Source: Paracoccaceae bacterium (GTDB lineage Bacteria > Pseudomonadota > Alphaproteobacteria > Rhodobacterales > Rhodobacteraceae). From it: a stretch of DNA of 7,299 nt. The notes under the pieces are model-generated. The model saw only the letters and a program-made list of their open reading frames with translations, did not search any database and was not told the DNA's origin. A program made the translations under genes and the position numbers. The stretch's first letter is position 1. Every line of letters starts with the position of its first letter. The stretch covers positions 1 through 7,299 of the forward strand of contig JALSHL010000332.1 in assembly GCA_026982255.1 (NCBI GenBank), in the 5' to 3' direction. Shown here one piece after another: positions 1 to 6,128 of the stretch.

Positions 1-373
1 ATATCTGTTCGAACAGAGCGGAGATTCCGCCGATGTCGTTCTGCGGGCGGATTCGGTTGCCCGCGCCGTGAACAACCTGCTGACCAATGCCTTCCGCCAT
101 GCGCGCACGGTCAGTCTGCGCGTGCATATCGATGACAGGGAATTGCGGGTGACGGTCGAGGATGACGGTCCGGGCATACCGCAGGAGGCCCGCGAGGAGG
201 CGCTGAAACCCTTTGTCCGGCTGGATCCGGCGCGCAATCAGGATGTCAGCGGCGGTGTCGGGCTGGGGCTGGCCATCACTGCGGATATCGCGCACAGCCA
301 TGGCGGCAGTCTCGACCTCGGGGACAGCGAAGCGCTTGGCGGGCTGAAGGTGACCTTTACGATCCCGCGCTGA
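1..373 (+). CDS. Sensor histidine kinase, C-terminal ATP-binding domain (EnvZ-like), 5' end outside window
   Basis: The last 123 residues of a two-component sensor kinase, read in frame from base 2 to the TGA at 371-373. This is the HATPase domain, which binds ATP and phosphorylates the kinase's own histidine before transfer to a response regulator; in this family it lies on the cytoplasmic side of the membrane. In order it shows the N box (NNLLTNAFRHA, from about base 71), the G1 box (EDDGPGIP), the F box (KPFVRLD) and the G2 box (GVGLGLAI), ending in a GGLKVTFTIP strand. The wording of the G1-F-G2 stretch resembles EnvZ-type osmosensor kinases. The sensor region, membrane segments and phospho-accepting histidine lie upstream of the window, so the signal cannot be judged. 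Its 3' end overlaps the convergent phosphotransferase gene by 17 bases. The kinase family is secure; the EnvZ-like subtype is likely. Confidence 0.92.
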   Translation, partial: YLFEQSGDSADVVLRADSVARAVNNLLTNAFRHARTVSLRVHIDDRELRVTVEDDGPGIPQEAREEALKPFVRLDPARNQDVSGGVGLGLAITADIAHSHGGSLDLGDSEALGGLKVTFTIPR

Positions 374-1370
374 GGGCCTCCAGCCCCTTGCGGGCGAACA
401 ATCCGACGAAAGACCCCAGTCGCAACCCCTGCTCGATATTCGAGGCATTTCCGTCGAGCGCCCGTTTTTTCACGCCCTGCAATATCGCGGCCATACGGAA
501 AAAGCTGAACGCCACGGGAAAGGTCATATCGGGGGTGTCCGCCAGTCCGGCACGGCGGGCGTAAAGGTCGATATAGGCCTTGTTCTCGGGGATGCCGAGC
601 GCCTTGCGGTCCACGCCGTCCAGTCCGCGCCCTTCCGGCCCGACCGGCATGGCCCATTGCATCAGCTGTGCGCCGAGGTCGGCCAACGGATCGCCAAGGG
701 TAGAAAGCTCCCAGTCCAGCACCGCCGCCAGATTGCCGGCATCATCGAACAACAGGTTGTCGATACGCCAGTCGCCATGCACCAGCCTTGGCGTGGCGGT
801 CTCCGGCGGAATGTTGTTGTCGAGCCAGTCTATCAGCGCGTCCATGTCCGGCAGGGTTTCTGTCTCGCTGGCGCGATACTGTTTGGTCCAGCGGCTGATC
901 TGGCGCGCGAAATAGTTTCCCGGCGGGCCGTAATCAGCCAGACCCGCCGCCGCGATATCGACAGAATGCAGCGCGGCAAGGCCCGCGTTCATGGAATCGT
1001 AAATCCGCCGCCGCTGTTCCACCGCGCAGTCGGGCAGACGCGGGTCTGTGTAACTGTGCCCCGCCACATGGGACATGACGAAAAACATCGAGCCGATGAC
1101 CGCTTCATCATCACACAGGAAATAGGTTTCCGGCACCGGCACCGCGCTATCGGCAAGGGCGGACATTACGCGGAATTCGCGATCGACCGCATGGGCGGAT
1201 TTGAGCAGAGACCCCTCGGGCTTGCGCCGCAGCACATATTTCCCCGAGGGCGCGGTCAGGATAAACGTCGGGTTTGATTGCCCGGTCGCGGTTTTTTCTG
1301 CCGTGACAGGGCCTTTGAACCCGTCGATACGGGGCGCCAAATAGTCCTCGACCGCTTTCAGGTCCAGCAT
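357..1370 (-). CDS. APH-fold phosphotransferase, ACAD10/11 N-domain or LvaA type
   Basis: A 337-residue kinase-like protein of the aminoglycoside phosphotransferase fold, close to the N-terminal domain of animal ACAD10/ACAD11 and to LvaA, which phosphorylates 4-hydroxyacyl-CoA in levulinate breakdown. The N-lobe has the YVLRRKPEGSLL strand-loop (45-56). The Brenner motif LVHGDWRIDNLLFD (196-209) supplies catalytic Asp200 and Asn205, and VLDWELSTLGDP (217-228) supplies the metal-binding Asp219. Start ATG 1370 is chosen because the homologous protein begins MLDLKAVEDYL. The frame stays open for 58 more codons, but those lie inside the dehydrogenase gene and do not look like a protein domain. 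The ATG sits one base after the dehydrogenase TGA (TGACATG), with only a weak purine stretch (GAGCGGA) before it, so translation is probably coupled. No signal peptide or membrane segment is seen. The fold is secure; the substrate is inferred. Confidence 0.93.
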   Translation of the reverse strand: MLDLKAVEDYLAPRIDGFKGPVTAEKTATGQSNPTFILTAPSGKYVLRRKPEGSLLKSAHAVDREFRVMSALADSAVPVPETYFLCDDEAVIGSMFFVMSHVAGHSYTDPRLPDCAVEQRRRIYDSMNAGLAALHSVDIAAAGLADYGPPGNYFARQISRWTKQYRASETETLPDMDALIDWLDNNIPPETATPRLVHGDWRIDNLLFDDAGNLAAVLDWELSTLGDPLADLGAQLMQWAMPVGPEGRGLDGVDRKALGIPENKAYIDLYARRAGLADTPDMTFPVAFSFFRMAAILQGVKKRALDGNASNIEQGLRLGSFVGLFARKGLEALSAGS

Positions 1371-1371
1371 G

Positions 1372-2604
1372 TCAGATCCGCTCGTTGGTATATTTGCGCA
1401 ACTCGGTGCGCGCCACCTGCCGGCGATGCACCGCATCGGGACCATCGGCCAGACGCAGGGTGCGCACATGGGTCCAGCTGGCCGCCAGCGGGGTATCCTG
1501 CGAGATCCCCTGCCCGCCAAACATCTGCACCGCTTCATCGACAACCTTCAGTGCCACGCGCGGCGCCACCACCTTGATCTGGCTGATCCACGGGGCCGCC
1601 GCGCGCGCATCGCCCTGATCCATCATCCATGCGGCCTTCAGGCACAACAGGCGCGCCTGTTCGATTTCCATGCGGCACTCGGCAATAATATCGTAGTTCG
1701 CACCAAGCTGCGCCAGTTTCTTGCCGAAAGCCTCGCGCTCCAGCGAGCGGCGGCACATCAGCGCCAGCGCCGATTCCGCGTGACCGATGGCGCGCATGCA
1801 GTGGTGGATGCGCCCCGGCCCGAGCCGCCCCTGTGCAATCTCGAACCCGCGCCCCTCGCCGAGCAACAGGTTTTCCGCCGGAATACGCACATCGGTGAAT
1901 TTGATGTGCATGTGCCCGTGCGGCGCGTCGTCATGGCCGTAAACCTCCATCGCGCGCAGGACCTCGACCCCCTCCGTATCCGCCGGCACCAGCACCATCG
2001 AGTGACGCTTGTGCTTGTGGTCGGCCTCGCCACCGGTTTTCACCATGACGATATATATCTTGCAGCGCGGATCACCGGCGCCCGAGGACCACCATTTTTC
2101 ACCGTTCAGCACATATTCGTCGCCGTCCCGCACGCAGGACATGGACACATTGGTCGCATCCGAGGAAGCAACATCCGGTTCCGTCATCAGGTATGCCGAG
2201 CGGATTTCCCCGTTCAGCAAAGGGGTTAGCCAGCGTTCCTTATGTTCTGGCGAGCCGTAGCGTTCCAACACTTCCATATTTCCCGTATCGGGCGCGGAAC
2301 AGTTGAACACCTCGGCCCCCAGCCGGGTTTTGCCCATTTCCTCGGCCAGATAGGCATATTCGACCGTGGTCAGCCCGTAGCCCTTGTCGCTGTCGGTCAG
2401 CCAGAAATTCCACAGGCCGCGCTTGCGGGCCTCGGCCTTCAGCCCTTCGAGGATTTCGGTCATGCGCGGGGTGTATTCGAAACGGTTGCCGGTTTTGCCG
2501 ACCTCGGCAAAGAATTCCTCGTCCAGCGGCATGATCTCGTTTTCCACCATGTCGCGCACGGCAGCGATCAGCGGGCGCACTTTGTCGGTAATTCCCAGAT
2601 CCAT
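1372..2604 (-). CDS. Acyl-CoA dehydrogenase, ACAD10/ACAD11 or LvaC type
   Basis: A 410-residue FAD-dependent acyl-CoA dehydrogenase of normal length for the family. The N-terminal helical domain is followed by the FAD-contacting YLMTEPDVASSDATN segment and the GEKWWSSGAGDP beta-domain loop. The C-terminal helical domain ends with QMFGGQGISQDTPLA (about 360-374) and RTLRLADGPDAVH. Many family members have a catalytic Glu just after the GGxG turn; here the matching position is Asp370 (SQDTPLA), a pattern I associate with ACAD10/11. It is the promoter-proximal gene of a pair with the phosphotransferase, reproducing in swapped order the two domains fused in ACAD10/11. The start ATG has a strong GGAGG at 2612-2616, seven bases away. 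Predicted role: removing the phosphate made by its partner from a hydroxyacyl-CoA so that beta-oxidation can proceed, or ordinary alpha,beta-dehydrogenation. The family is secure; the substrate is inferred. Confidence 0.94.
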   Translation of the reverse strand: MDLGITDKVRPLIAAVRDMVENEIMPLDEEFFAEVGKTGNRFEYTPRMTEILEGLKAEARKRGLWNFWLTDSDKGYGLTTVEYAYLAEEMGKTRLGAEVFNCSAPDTGNMEVLERYGSPEHKERWLTPLLNGEIRSAYLMTEPDVASSDATNVSMSCVRDGDEYVLNGEKWWSSGAGDPRCKIYIVMVKTGGEADHKHKRHSMVLVPADTEGVEVLRAMEVYGHDDAPHGHMHIKFTDVRIPAENLLLGEGRGFEIAQGRLGPGRIHHCMRAIGHAESALALMCRRSLEREAFGKKLAQLGANYDIIAECRMEIEQARLLCLKAAWMMDQGDARAAAPWISQIKVVAPRVALKVVDEAVQMFGGQGISQDTPLAASWTHVRTLRLADGPDAVHRRQVARTELRKYTNERI

Positions 2605-2611
2605 CGTTTTC

Positions 2612-2616
2612 CCTCC
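2612..2616 (-). promoter_or_regulatory. Ribosome binding site of the acyl-CoA dehydrogenase gene
   Basis: On the minus strand GGAGG lies seven bases before ATG 2604. It is close to the ideal Shine-Dalgarno sequence and fixes the start of the dehydrogenase gene. Confidence 0.8.
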
Positions 2617-2662
2617 GTTGCGGTTTCGTCAAGAAAACACCCAAGGCGGCGCGGATGGAAGC

Positions 2663-2686
2663 AAAAACCGGCACGTTTGCGGTTTT
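2663..2686 (-). terminator. Probable intrinsic terminator of the tRNA gene, or an operator
   Basis: A perfect 7-base inverted repeat, AAAACCG / CGGTTTT, with a 9-base loop. Read on the minus strand it ends CGGTTTTTGC, a run of five T, 33 bases past the encoded CCA of the leftward tRNA. This is the expected place for a tRNA terminator. The stem has only three G-C pairs, so it is weak. Because it also lies about 60 bases before the dehydrogenase start, a regulator-binding palindrome is an alternative. Confidence 0.5.
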
Positions 2687-2718
2687 GACCCAACGTAAAA
2701 ACGGGAAAGCGGCAGGGA

Positions 2719-2795
2719 TGGTAGGCCCGGCAGGACTCGAACCTGCGACAAAAGCGTTATGAGCGCTCTGCTCTAACCAACTGAGCTACAGGCCC
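2719..2795 (-). tRNA. tRNA with CAT anticodon, probably tRNA-Ile2 (lysidine-type); elongator tRNA-Met possible
   Basis: A complete 77-base tRNA with an encoded CCA (2719-2721). It has acceptor stem GGGCCTG/CGGGCCT, a D arm, anticodon stem GAGCG/CGCTT with loop CTCATAA (anticodon CAT at 2759-2761), T arm GCAGG/CCTGC with TTCGAGT loop, and discriminator A73. The anticodon stem lacks the three G-C pairs of initiator tRNA, so it is not fMet. The acceptor has C4-G69 and C5-G68, the pairs that in E. coli mark tRNA-Ile2 for TilS, which converts C34 to lysidine so that the tRNA reads AUA as Ile. That favours Ile2 over elongator Met. The acceptor carries two wobbles, G1-U72 and U6-G67. It has its own promoter upstream and a probable terminator downstream. 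tRNA identity secure; Ile2 assignment likely. Confidence 0.93.
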
Positions 2796-2805
2796 GCCTG
2801 CGGTT

Positions 2806-2834
2806 TGCATAGACGCAAGCAAAACGGGGGTCAA
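2806..2834 (-). promoter_or_regulatory. Sigma-70-type promoter of the CAT tRNA
   Basis: On the minus strand TTGACC (2829-2834) is followed by a 17-base spacer and TATGCA (2806-2811). This is a near-consensus housekeeping promoter, placing transcription start about seven bases further on, just ahead of tRNA base 1 at 2795. It lies in the 105-base gap between the divergent tRNA and purM genes. Confidence 0.75.
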
Positions 2835-2888
2835 GTGGGTTTCCTTTTCGCCGGTGCTGCGCTAAAGCAGGCGCAAATTTCCCGTTGC

Positions 2889-2893
2889 AGGAG
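2889..2893 (+). promoter_or_regulatory. purM: Ribosome binding site that fixes the purM start
   Basis: AGGAG lies seven bases before ATG 2901. The same frame is open from an ATG at 2805, but that codon lies in the tRNA promoter and lacks a ribosome binding site, so 2901 is the start. I see no convincing purM promoter in the 105-base gap. Confidence 0.8.
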
Positions 2894-2900
2894 CCAGCCC

Positions 2901-3947
2901 ATGTCCGAACGCCCGAATGGTCTTACCTATGCCGATGCCGGTGTCGATATCGACGCGGGCAACGCACTTGTCGAACGGATCAAACCGGCGGCGGCCAGCA
3001 CCAAACGTACGGGCGTCATGGACGGCCTTGGCGGCTTCGGCGCGATGTTCGACCTGAAGGCTGCGGGCTACACCGACCCGATACTGGTTGCGGCGACCGA
3101 TGGCGTGGGCACCAAGCTGCGGATTGCCATCGATACGGGGTTGCTGTCCACTGTCGGGATCGATCTGGTCGCCATGTGCGTCAACGATCTGGTGTGTCAG
3201 GGGGCGGAGCCGCTGTTCTTCCTCGACTATTTCGCCACCGGCAAGCTGGATGTGGAGGAGGCCGCGCAGGTAGTCGAAGGCATTGCCGAGGGGTGCCGCC
3301 TGTCAAATTCAGCCCTTGTCGGCGGCGAAACCGCCGAGATGCCGGGCATGTATGCCAGGGGCGATTTCGATCTGGCCGGCTTTTCCGTCGGGGCGATGGA
3401 GCGCGGCAAGATGTTGCCGGACGGCGTGAGCGAAGGCGACGTGCTGTTGGGGCTGGCGTCGAGCGGCGTGCATTCCAACGGCTATTCGCTGGTGCGCAAG
3501 ATTGTCGAGGCCTCGGGGCTGGACTGGGATTCTCCCGCGCCTTTCGCAGACGGAACGCTGGGCGCGGCCTTGCTGGCGCCGACAAAGCTCTATGTGCGGT
3601 CCGGCCTTGCGGCCTATCGCGCCGGCGGGTTGCATGCGTTGGCGCATATCACCGGCGGCGGGTTGACCGAAAACCTGCCGCGCGCCCTGCCTGACGGGCT
3701 GGGGGCCGATATCGACCTTGGTGCATGGACCCTGCCGCCAGTGCTGAAGTGGCTGGTCGATCAGGCGGGGCTGTCGCAAACGGAAATGCTGAAAACCTTC
3801 AACTGCGGTATCGGCATGATCGCCGTGGTCGCGGTAGAACGCGCCGATGCCTTGCAGGCCGTTCTGGAAGAACATGGCGAGACCGTCCACCGTATCGGCA
3901 CAGTCACCGTGGGCGAAGGCGTGCGCTACAACGGCACACTGGCATGA
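2901..3947 (+). CDS. purM: Phosphoribosylformylglycinamidine cyclo-ligase (AIR synthetase)
   Basis: A 348-residue cytosolic enzyme that uses ATP to close the ring of formylglycinamidine ribonucleotide, giving aminoimidazole ribonucleotide, step five of de novo purine synthesis. Length matches PurM (about 345). Visible family motifs are LTYADAGVDIDAGN (8-21), TDGVGTKLRIA (66-76, nucleotide/metal region), AMCVNDLVCQGAEPLFFLDY (91-110), VGGETAEMPGMY (140-151), GLASSGVHSNGYSLVRK and the ITGGGLTENLPRALP segment of the C-terminal domain. The extension upstream to ATG 2805 is rejected because homologues start at MSERPNGLTYADAG and the AGGAG at 2889 serves ATG 2901. It is the first gene of a rightward operon; its TGA overlaps the purN ATG as ATGA, a sign of translational coupling. 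Nothing unusual in the sequence. Confidence 0.98.
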   Translation: MSERPNGLTYADAGVDIDAGNALVERIKPAAASTKRTGVMDGLGGFGAMFDLKAAGYTDPILVAATDGVGTKLRIAIDTGLLSTVGIDLVAMCVNDLVCQGAEPLFFLDYFATGKLDVEEAAQVVEGIAEGCRLSNSALVGGETAEMPGMYARGDFDLAGFSVGAMERGKMLPDGVSEGDVLLGLASSGVHSNGYSLVRKIVEASGLDWDSPAPFADGTLGAALLAPTKLYVRSGLAAYRAGGLHALAHITGGGLTENLPRALPDGLGADIDLGAWTLPPVLKWLVDQAGLSQTEMLKTFNCGIGMIAVVAVERADALQAVLEEHGETVHRIGTVTVGEGVRYNGTLA

Positions 3948-4537
3948 AGCGGGTCGCTATCCTGATTTCGGGCGGCGGTTCCAACATGGTTTCGCTGGTG
4001 GAGGACATGGCGCGCGACAGTTTCGCCGAGCCGGTTCTGGTGCTGGCCAACAACCCCGACGCGGGCGGTCTGGAAAAGGCCGCGGCGCGTGGCATCCCCA
4101 CCGTCTGCATCGACCACCGCCCGTTCAAAGGCGACCGTAAGGCCTTCGAGGCCGAGTTGCACAAGGCCCTATCGGCCGCCAATCCCGATATCGTCTGCCT
4201 CGCCGGTTTCATGCGCATCCTGACGCCGGATTTTATCAACAAATGGGCCGGCAAGATGCTGAACATCCACCCCTCGATCCTGCCGCTGTTTCGCGGGTTG
4301 CACACCCACCAGCGCGCGCTGGAGGCCGGCATGTGTGTGCATGGCTGCACCGTGCACGAGGTCACGGGCGAACTGGATGGCGGGCCGATCCTCGGGCAGG
4401 CGGTGATTCCGGTGCTGGCGGGGGATACGGCCGGAGATCTGGCCGCGCGGCTGCTGCCATTCGAACACAAACTCTACCCCGCCGTCTTGCGCAAATTCGC
4501 GACCGGCGAACGGACACCGACACAAATACTGGGATAG
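3944..4537 (+). CDS. purN: Phosphoribosylglycinamide formyltransferase (GAR transformylase)
   Basis: A 197-residue cytosolic enzyme that transfers a formyl group from 10-formyltetrahydrofolate to glycinamide ribonucleotide, step three of purine synthesis. It has the phosphate-binding loop ILISGGGSNM (6-15), the CLAGFMRILTPDF segment (85-97), and the signature LNIHPSILPLFRGLHTHQRA with catalytic Asn107 and His109. HEVTGELDGGPILGQ (138-152) supplies the third catalytic residue, Asp145. The start is the ATG inside the ATGA overlap with purM; earlier codons in this frame lie inside purM. Full length and no missing motif. Pairing with purM is the common proteobacterial arrangement. In this window the next gene, four bases on, is a saccharopine dehydrogenase rather than another purine gene. 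Confidence 0.98.
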   Translation: MKRVAILISGGGSNMVSLVEDMARDSFAEPVLVLANNPDAGGLEKAAARGIPTVCIDHRPFKGDRKAFEAELHKALSAANPDIVCLAGFMRILTPDFINKWAGKMLNIHPSILPLFRGLHTHQRALEAGMCVHGCTVHEVTGELDGGPILGQAVIPVLAGDTAGDLAARLLPFEHKLYPAVLRKFATGERTPTQILG

Positions 4538-4541
4538 ACCG

Positions 4542-5603
4542 ATGAAATTTCTGCTCCGCGACGAGGCCCGCGCCACCGAACGCCGCACACCGGTCACGCC
4601 GGAGGATGCCGCGACACTGCTGGCCGCCGGATTTGACATTGCCGTGGAGAGCAGCGCAAAGCGTATCTTTACCGATGCCGAGTATGCGGCCGCGGGTTGC
4701 GAGGTTATTCCCGCAGGCAGTTGGCTAACCGCCACCGATGTTACCGTTCTGGGGCTGAAAGAACTGCCTGCGGAACCGGACAGCCTGCCCCTGCCCTTCA
4801 TCCACTTTGCCCATCTCTACAAGGATCAAACCGGCTGGCAGGACGAGATAGCCCGTTTTACCAAAGGCGGCGGGGTTCTGTATGATCTGGAATACCTGAC
4901 CGTCAATGGCCGTCGCACCGCCGCTTTCGGCTACTGGGCCGGCTGGATGGGTGCGGCGCTGGCGGCATGGCGTTTGCTGGCACGCTGGAACGGCGAAGCC
5001 GGCCCCGAGGGCGGTGTTTCCAGTTTCGAGAACCGCTCCGAAGTCGAGACTATCCTGAAATCGCAGGCGGCAAAGTGCATCAAGCCGCGCAGTGCCGTGG
5101 TTATCGGGGCCAAGGGGCGCTCCGGCACCGGTGCGACCGAGGCCCTGAAACTCGCCGGTTTCGAGGTGTCGAAATGGGACATCGACGAGACCCGCGACAT
5201 GAAAATGGCCGATCTGGTGGCGCATGACCTGCTGGTCAATTGTGTGCTGATGACCGGTCCGGGCATGATGTTGCTGCGTCCCGAGGATATCTCCAACCCG
5301 CTGAATTTTCTACAGATGATCGCGGACGTGTCCTGCGACCCGTTCAGCGACTTCAACCCGCTGCCGGTCTATGACGCGCCGACGCCGTGGGAGGCGCCCT
5401 TTGTCAGCCTTGGCAAAAACGGCATCCGCGAGGAGCTGGAGCTGACGGCCATCGACAACCTGCCCTCGCTGCTGCCGCGCGAGGCGTCGGAGGATTTCTC
5501 GGCGCAACTGGTGAAATCGCTGCTGACCTATCCCGACGGCCCCGAATGGCAGGCCGCCCGCGCCGCTTTCGACGATGCGGTGCGGCGCAAGGGTCAACCC
5601 TGA
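4542..5603 (+). CDS. Saccharopine dehydrogenase (NAD+, L-lysine-forming), LYS1-like
   Basis: A 353-residue NAD-dependent dehydrogenase of the fungal LYS1 / alanine dehydrogenase fold, which interconverts saccharopine with lysine and 2-oxoglutarate. The N-terminal substrate lobe carries ERRTPVTPEDA (13-23), GLKELP with Lys73 and FAHLYKDQTGW with His91; these match the catalytic Lys77 and His96 I recall for yeast Lys1. Then come LEYLTVNGRRTAAFGYWAGW (117-136) and the Rossmann motif VVIGAKGRSGTGATEAL (186-202), with Asp213 and Asp215 near the end of the next strand. MIADVSCDPFSDFNPLPVYD and AIDNLPSLLPREASEDFS close the fold. Bacteria do not normally make lysine this way, so lysine breakdown or an opine-like reaction is more likely. 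It lies four bases after purN and probably shares its transcript; GGGA at 4531-4534 is a weak ribosome binding site. Its end overlaps the convergent DUF6768 gene by 10 bases. Confidence 0.92.
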   Translation: MKFLLRDEARATERRTPVTPEDAATLLAAGFDIAVESSAKRIFTDAEYAAAGCEVIPAGSWLTATDVTVLGLKELPAEPDSLPLPFIHFAHLYKDQTGWQDEIARFTKGGGVLYDLEYLTVNGRRTAAFGYWAGWMGAALAAWRLLARWNGEAGPEGGVSSFENRSEVETILKSQAAKCIKPRSAVVIGAKGRSGTGATEALKLAGFEVSKWDIDETRDMKMADLVAHDLLVNCVLMTGPGMMLLRPEDISNPLNFLQMIADVSCDPFSDFNPLPVYDAPTPWEAPFVSLGKNGIREELELTAIDNLPSLLPREASEDFSAQLVKSLLTYPDGPEWQAARAAFDDAVRRKGQP

Positions 5604-5956
5604 CGGTTCAGAAGCAGCAGTTCCAGCCGCTTGATTTCGCGCAACACCCTGTCCGCCTGCATCTGCGGCATCAGACTCAGCTTTACCTGTAGCGCCACGA
5701 GGATCAGCACAGCGGCGCTGAAACCGTATTTCACCGCCTCCAGCACATCGGTGCTGGCAAACAGACGGAAGGCGAACCATACGCCGAACACGAAGGCCGT
5801 AGCCTGCACCACCATGACGAGCCAGGAAATCCAGCCCAGCCGGCCGCGGAACAACCCGAAGGCAAGTTCGAAATATCCGGGCTCGGGGGCCGCTTCCAGA
5901 AGTTTGCTTTCCTGTTCGCTCAATGCCTGTTTGATCTGTTCGTCAATGTTGCTCAT
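5594..5956 (-). CDS. DUF6768 family membrane protein, function unknown
   Basis: A 120-residue small membrane protein that I recognise as DUF6768 by its start (MSNIDEQIKQALSEQE), its EPGYFELAFGLFRGRLGW segment and its REIKRLELLLLN end. Layout: an acidic helix at 1-25, a first membrane segment at about 43-66 (ISWLVMVVQATAFVFGVWFA), a second at about 74-95 (VKYGFSAAVLILVALQVKL), then a basic, leucine-rich amphipathic helix at 98-117 that could form a coiled coil. Both ends probably face the same side of the membrane, most likely the cytoplasm. ATG 5956 is preceded by a strong AAGGAG. A 27-codon ORF overlaps the start, suggesting coupled translation. The gene's 3' end overlaps the saccharopine dehydrogenase gene. 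No function is known to me; no catalytic residues are evident. Confidence 0.85.
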   Translation of the reverse strand: MSNIDEQIKQALSEQESKLLEAAPEPGYFELAFGLFRGRLGWISWLVMVVQATAFVFGVWFAFRLFASTDVLEAVKYGFSAAVLILVALQVKLSLMPQMQADRVLREIKRLELLLLNRQG

Positions 5957-6026
5957 CGTTCTCTCCTTCCAGAGTGGTTCTGAGTCGCGCCCGCGCCTTG
6001 GCTTTTTCCCTGTCCGTTCCGGCCAT
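5943..6026 (-). CDS. Candidate 27-residue small protein or leader peptide upstream of DUF6768
   Basis: On the minus strand ATG 6026 opens a 27-codon frame encoding a very charged peptide (begins MAGTDREKAKARARL, ends GENDEQH) and ending in TGA at 5943-5945. It overlaps the first 14 bases of the DUF6768 gene in another frame. GAAGGG at 6033-6038 lies six bases before its ATG and is a credible ribosome binding site. This is the geometry of a translationally coupled leader or small protein. I know of no family. The composition (Arg, Lys, Glu, Ala; no hydrophobic stretch) suggests a soluble helix. It could instead be untranslated leader of the DUF6768 transcript; comparison across related genomes would decide. 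Confidence 0.4.
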   Translation of the reverse strand: MAGTDREKAKARARLRTTLEGENDEQH

Positions 6027-6032
6027 TTTGCA

Positions 6033-6038
6033 CCCTTC
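6033..6038 (-). promoter_or_regulatory. Ribosome binding site of the 27-codon ORF
   Basis: GAAGGG on the minus strand, six bases before ATG 6026. It is the main support for the small ORF being translated. Confidence 0.4.
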
Positions 6039-6072
6039 TACCCGGTGTTATGCCCTATAGTGGCGCGAAAGA

Positions 6073-6093
6073 CGAAAAAGGTTCGCTTTTTCG
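6073..6093. repeat. 8-base inverted repeat in the divergent control region
   Basis: CGAAAAAG, loop GTTCG, CTTTTTCG: a perfect 8-base stem between the DUF6768/small-ORF unit (leftward) and the TfoX-like gene (rightward). It is not at the end of any gene, so a terminator role is unlikely. An operator or a structured leader element is possible. Confidence 0.5.
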
Positions 6094-6100
6094 GGAAATT

Positions 6101-6128
6101 TTATGCGAATACACCGCTGTTGTTATAC
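6101..6128 (+). promoter_or_regulatory. Possible promoter of the TfoX-like gene
   Basis: TTATGC (6101-6106), 16-base spacer, TTATAC (6123-6128). The -10 match is fair and the -35 poor. It would give a leader of roughly 15-20 bases before ATG 6152. No strong ribosome binding site is visible (AAGACGG at 6141-6147 is the best purine stretch). Confidence 0.28.

Noticed and set aside
432..470. CTCGA-TAT-TCGAG hairpin and downstream T6 run as a terminator of the histidine kinase
   Set aside because: About 20 bases separate the short stem from the T run, and the T run is explained by Lys codons of the phosphotransferase on the other strand.
1371..1544. 58-codon N-terminal extension of the phosphotransferase reading frame
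   Set aside because: It lies wholly within the dehydrogenase gene, is rich in Arg, Cys and Pro like a shadow frame, and homologues start at MLDLKAVEDYL.
1369..2229. 286-codon open frame on the plus strand
   Set aside because: Antisense shadow of the acyl-CoA dehydrogenase, His- and Arg-rich with no family features; long opposite frames are expected in GC-rich DNA.
2805..2900. Upstream start for purM at ATG 2805
   Set aside because: It overlaps the tRNA promoter, lacks a ribosome binding site, and adds residues that PurM proteins do not have; AGGAG at 2889 serves ATG 2901.
4169..4801. 210-codon minus-strand frame across purN and the saccharopine dehydrogenase gene
   Set aside because: Spans two well-supported genes on the other strand, with no motif or ribosome binding site; a shadow frame.
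6073..6093. CGAAAAAG/CTTTTTCG inverted repeat as a terminator
   Set aside because: It lies at the start, not the end, of both flanking genes and has no separate T tract.
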